A DNA stretch of 64,000 nt from Erythrobacter sp. (GTDB taxonomy: Bacteria > Pseudomonadota > Alphaproteobacteria > Sphingomonadales > Sphingomonadaceae), in NCBI RefSeq assembly GCF_011765465.1, contig NZ_CP050265.1:2385501-2449500 (forward strand), read 5' to 3'. Shown here piece by piece: positions 62,681 through 64,000 of the stretch. Every line of letters starts with the position of its first letter. Positions within the stretch are counted from its first letter, which is position 1. A program made the position numbers and the translations under genes. The notes under the pieces are model-generated. The model was not told where the DNA came from. It searched no databases and worked only from the letters and a program-made list of their open reading frames with translations.

Positions 62681-63280
62681 CTAGAAGCGGGAGGAGCCAA
62701 TGAATCTGTCCGCGCCATAACCCGCAAGCACGATGACAATGACGCAGCAGGCTATCATCAAGAAATATCCGAGGAACCTCACCATCACATAGCGGTGCAT
62801 CGCTGGCGACACATCCCTTTTTAGAATTAATCGATCGAAAATATCGACCGCCCCGTAAGACACACGACTTCTTAGAAATCCCGGCCAGAAAAGAGACACG
62901 ATAAGCCAATTAAACTTATCGAACGCCCTCCACATACCATTATCAAACATACCGTCATTTTTAAACTTCTCAGGCATAATTGGGTAATGCCTACGCAAAC
63001 TGAAAAATGCCCCGCAGCCCATTGAATATAAAACTAAAACGCCCTTCGGTATGTAGATATATTCCAGCATTATGAATTCGGAAATTATCTCTAGAAAATT
63101 ATCAATCAGGAGGTCATGGAAAATATAACGGTATCTCTCGGTTATTATTTGCACCAGCGTCGAGCGCGGAAGCTTCGTCCACTCAAGAACGACACTCAAA
63201 AAGCCAGAAGTCGCAATCAGAAAGGCCAGAATGGCCACAGTCCCGGATAGTATTTCCCGAAACAGCTTGATCACCGTCAC
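62681..63280 (-). CDS. Hypothetical membrane protein, AT-rich orphan
   Basis: A 199-residue protein with about four hydrophobic segments (about 12-30, 58-75, 80-95 and 173-193). Sequence includes [41 protein letters not shown] and [22 protein letters not shown]+C is about 45% and codon use is unlike all neighbours, so it is probably recently acquired. It overlaps the end of the carboxylase gene by 4 bases (ATGA-type junction). No family recognised. Confidence 0.65.
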   Translation of the reverse strand: MTVIKLFREILSGTVAILAFLIATSGFLSVVLEWTKLPRSTLVQIITERYRYIFHDLLIDNFLEIISEFIMLEYIYIPKGVLVLYSMGCGAFFSLRRHYPIMPEKFKNDGMFDNGMWRAFDKFNWLIVSLFWPGFLRSRVSYGAVDIFDRLILKRDVSPAMHRYVMVRFLGYFLMIACCVIVIVLAGYGADRFIGSSRF

Positions 63281-64000
63281 ATCCGGAAGACGCCGAAGGC
63301 CGGGCGTTCGGGGATAGGCGCTTCAAGACACGCGGAAAAGGCGAGGCCGAGCACGTCGCGGGTCTGCACCGGGTCGACCACCCCGTCGTCCCACAACCGC
63401 GCCGTGGCGTAGTAGGGATTGCCCTCGTCCTCGTATTTCTGCCGGATCGGAGCCTTGAAGCTTTCCGCCTCCTCCTCGCTCCACGTGGCCGCGTCGCGGT
63501 GGACCGTGGCGAGCACGCTGGCGGCCTGCTCCCCGCCCATCACGGAAATGCGCGCATTGGGCCAGGTGAACAGGAACCGGGGGGAATAGGCCCGCCCGCA
63601 CATCCCGTAATTGCCCGCGCCGAAGCTGCCGCCGATGACGACCGTGACCTTCGGCACGGTCGCGGTGGCGACGGCGGTGACGAGCTTCGCGCCGTGTTTG
63701 GCGATGCCTTCTGCCTCGTATTTCCCGCCGACCATGAAGCCGGAGATGTTCTGCAGGAACAGCAGCGGAATGCGACGCTGGCAGGCAAGCTCGATGAAAT
63801 GCGCGCCCTTCTGCGCGCTTTCGGAAAACAGCACGCCGTTATTGGCGAGGATCGCCACCGGCATCCCCCAGATGTGGGCGAAACCGCACACGAGGGTCGA
63901 GCCATAGTGCTGCTTGAACTCGTGGAATTCGCTGCCGTCGACGAGCCGTGCGATCACCTCGTGCACGTCGTAGGGCGCGCGCACGTCTTCGGGGATGAGG
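63277..64000 (-). CDS. Acyl-CoA carboxylase beta subunit (methylcrotonoyl-CoA carboxylase type), C-terminal part
   Basis: The N-terminal part is beyond the window. Visible 241 residues form the C-terminal carboxyltransferase domain: [99 protein letters not shown]. The [21 protein letters not shown] signature points to methylcrotonoyl- or geranyl-CoA carboxylase rather than propionyl-CoA carboxylase, so leucine catabolism is the likely pathway. Confidence 0.9.
   Translation of the reverse strand, partial: LIPEDVRAPYDVHEVIARLVDGSEFHEFKQHYGSTLVCGFAHIWGMPVAILANNGVLFSESAQKGAHFIELACQRRIPLLFLQNISGFMVGGKYEAEGIAKHGAKLVTAVATATVPKVTVVIGGSFGAGNYGMCGRAYSPRFLFTWPNARISVMGGEQAASVLATVHRDAATWSEEEAESFKAPIRQKYEDEGNPYYATARLWDDGVVDPVQTRDVLGLAFSACLEAPIPERPAFGVFRM

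Overview
The window is GC-rich (roughly two thirds G+C by eye), densely packed and almost free of mobile DNA. It looks like the chromosome of an alphaproteobacterium of the order Sphingomonadales, most likely the Erythrobacteraceae. The reasons are gene content and protein style: UrcA, DUF6356 and DUF4402 proteins, several TonB-dependent receptors, a short bifunctional PutA without a DNA-binding domain, YggT next to folD, and many tiny lipoproteins. The genus is inference; no rRNA is present.

Layout. 1-3141: end of a VOC-fold gene, then a compact leftward five-gene operon (methyltransferase, unknown, membrane protein, DUF1330, DUF6356) behind a perfect 20-bp palindrome. 3343-9857: putA, a secreted LRAT-like protein, a DUF2946 protein and a TonB receptor. 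9858-19660: ribonucleotide reductase nrdA with a long structured leader, then small envelope genes and a huge secreted TPR-CHAT protein, then nrdB, whose start region is duplicated upstream. 19661-20640: a low-GC insertion with a small winged-helix-like gene and a TBP-like/TIR effector. 20942-25207: three thermonuclease-like genes, a YdcH protein behind an FNR-type box, lipoproteins and a sulfotransferase. 25379-30995: argB, yggT-type gene, folD, lipoprotein, marC-type gene, Lon-N domain protein and a thioredoxin-TPR protein. 31237-33715: tRNA-Gly(GCC) and a zinc-type TonB receptor. 33747-41870: paired small membrane proteins, a saccharopine-dehydrogenase-like reductase, dcd, hydrolase, TonB-C protein, TraB/GumN protein and nadB. 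41901-51764: ABC ATPase, CHCC zinc finger, DUF4402, nitronate monooxygenase, two endonuclease III family genes, YceI lipoprotein, guaA and urcA. 51765-52466: a 700-bp non-coding stretch with strong hairpins. 52467-64000: a 27-residue membrane peptide, acyl-CoA ligase, PIG-L deacetylase, gyrB, AI-2E exporter, M50 peptidase, SnoaL protein, TetR regulator, DUF1295 protein, acyltransferase, an AT-rich orphan and the end of a biotin-type carboxylase beta subunit.

Most genes are housekeeping: nucleotides (nrdA/B, guaA, dcd, folD), NAD (nadB), arginine (argB), proline catabolism (putA), DNA topology and repair (gyrB, nth). The most distinctive material is the TIR island, the structured nrdA leader, the duplicated nrdB start, micro-duplications at the 3' ends of three genes, FNR-type boxes before two small genes, and a hairpin that buries a ribosome binding site. 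Start codons were chosen by eye from ribosome binding sites and should be treated as proposals where noted.
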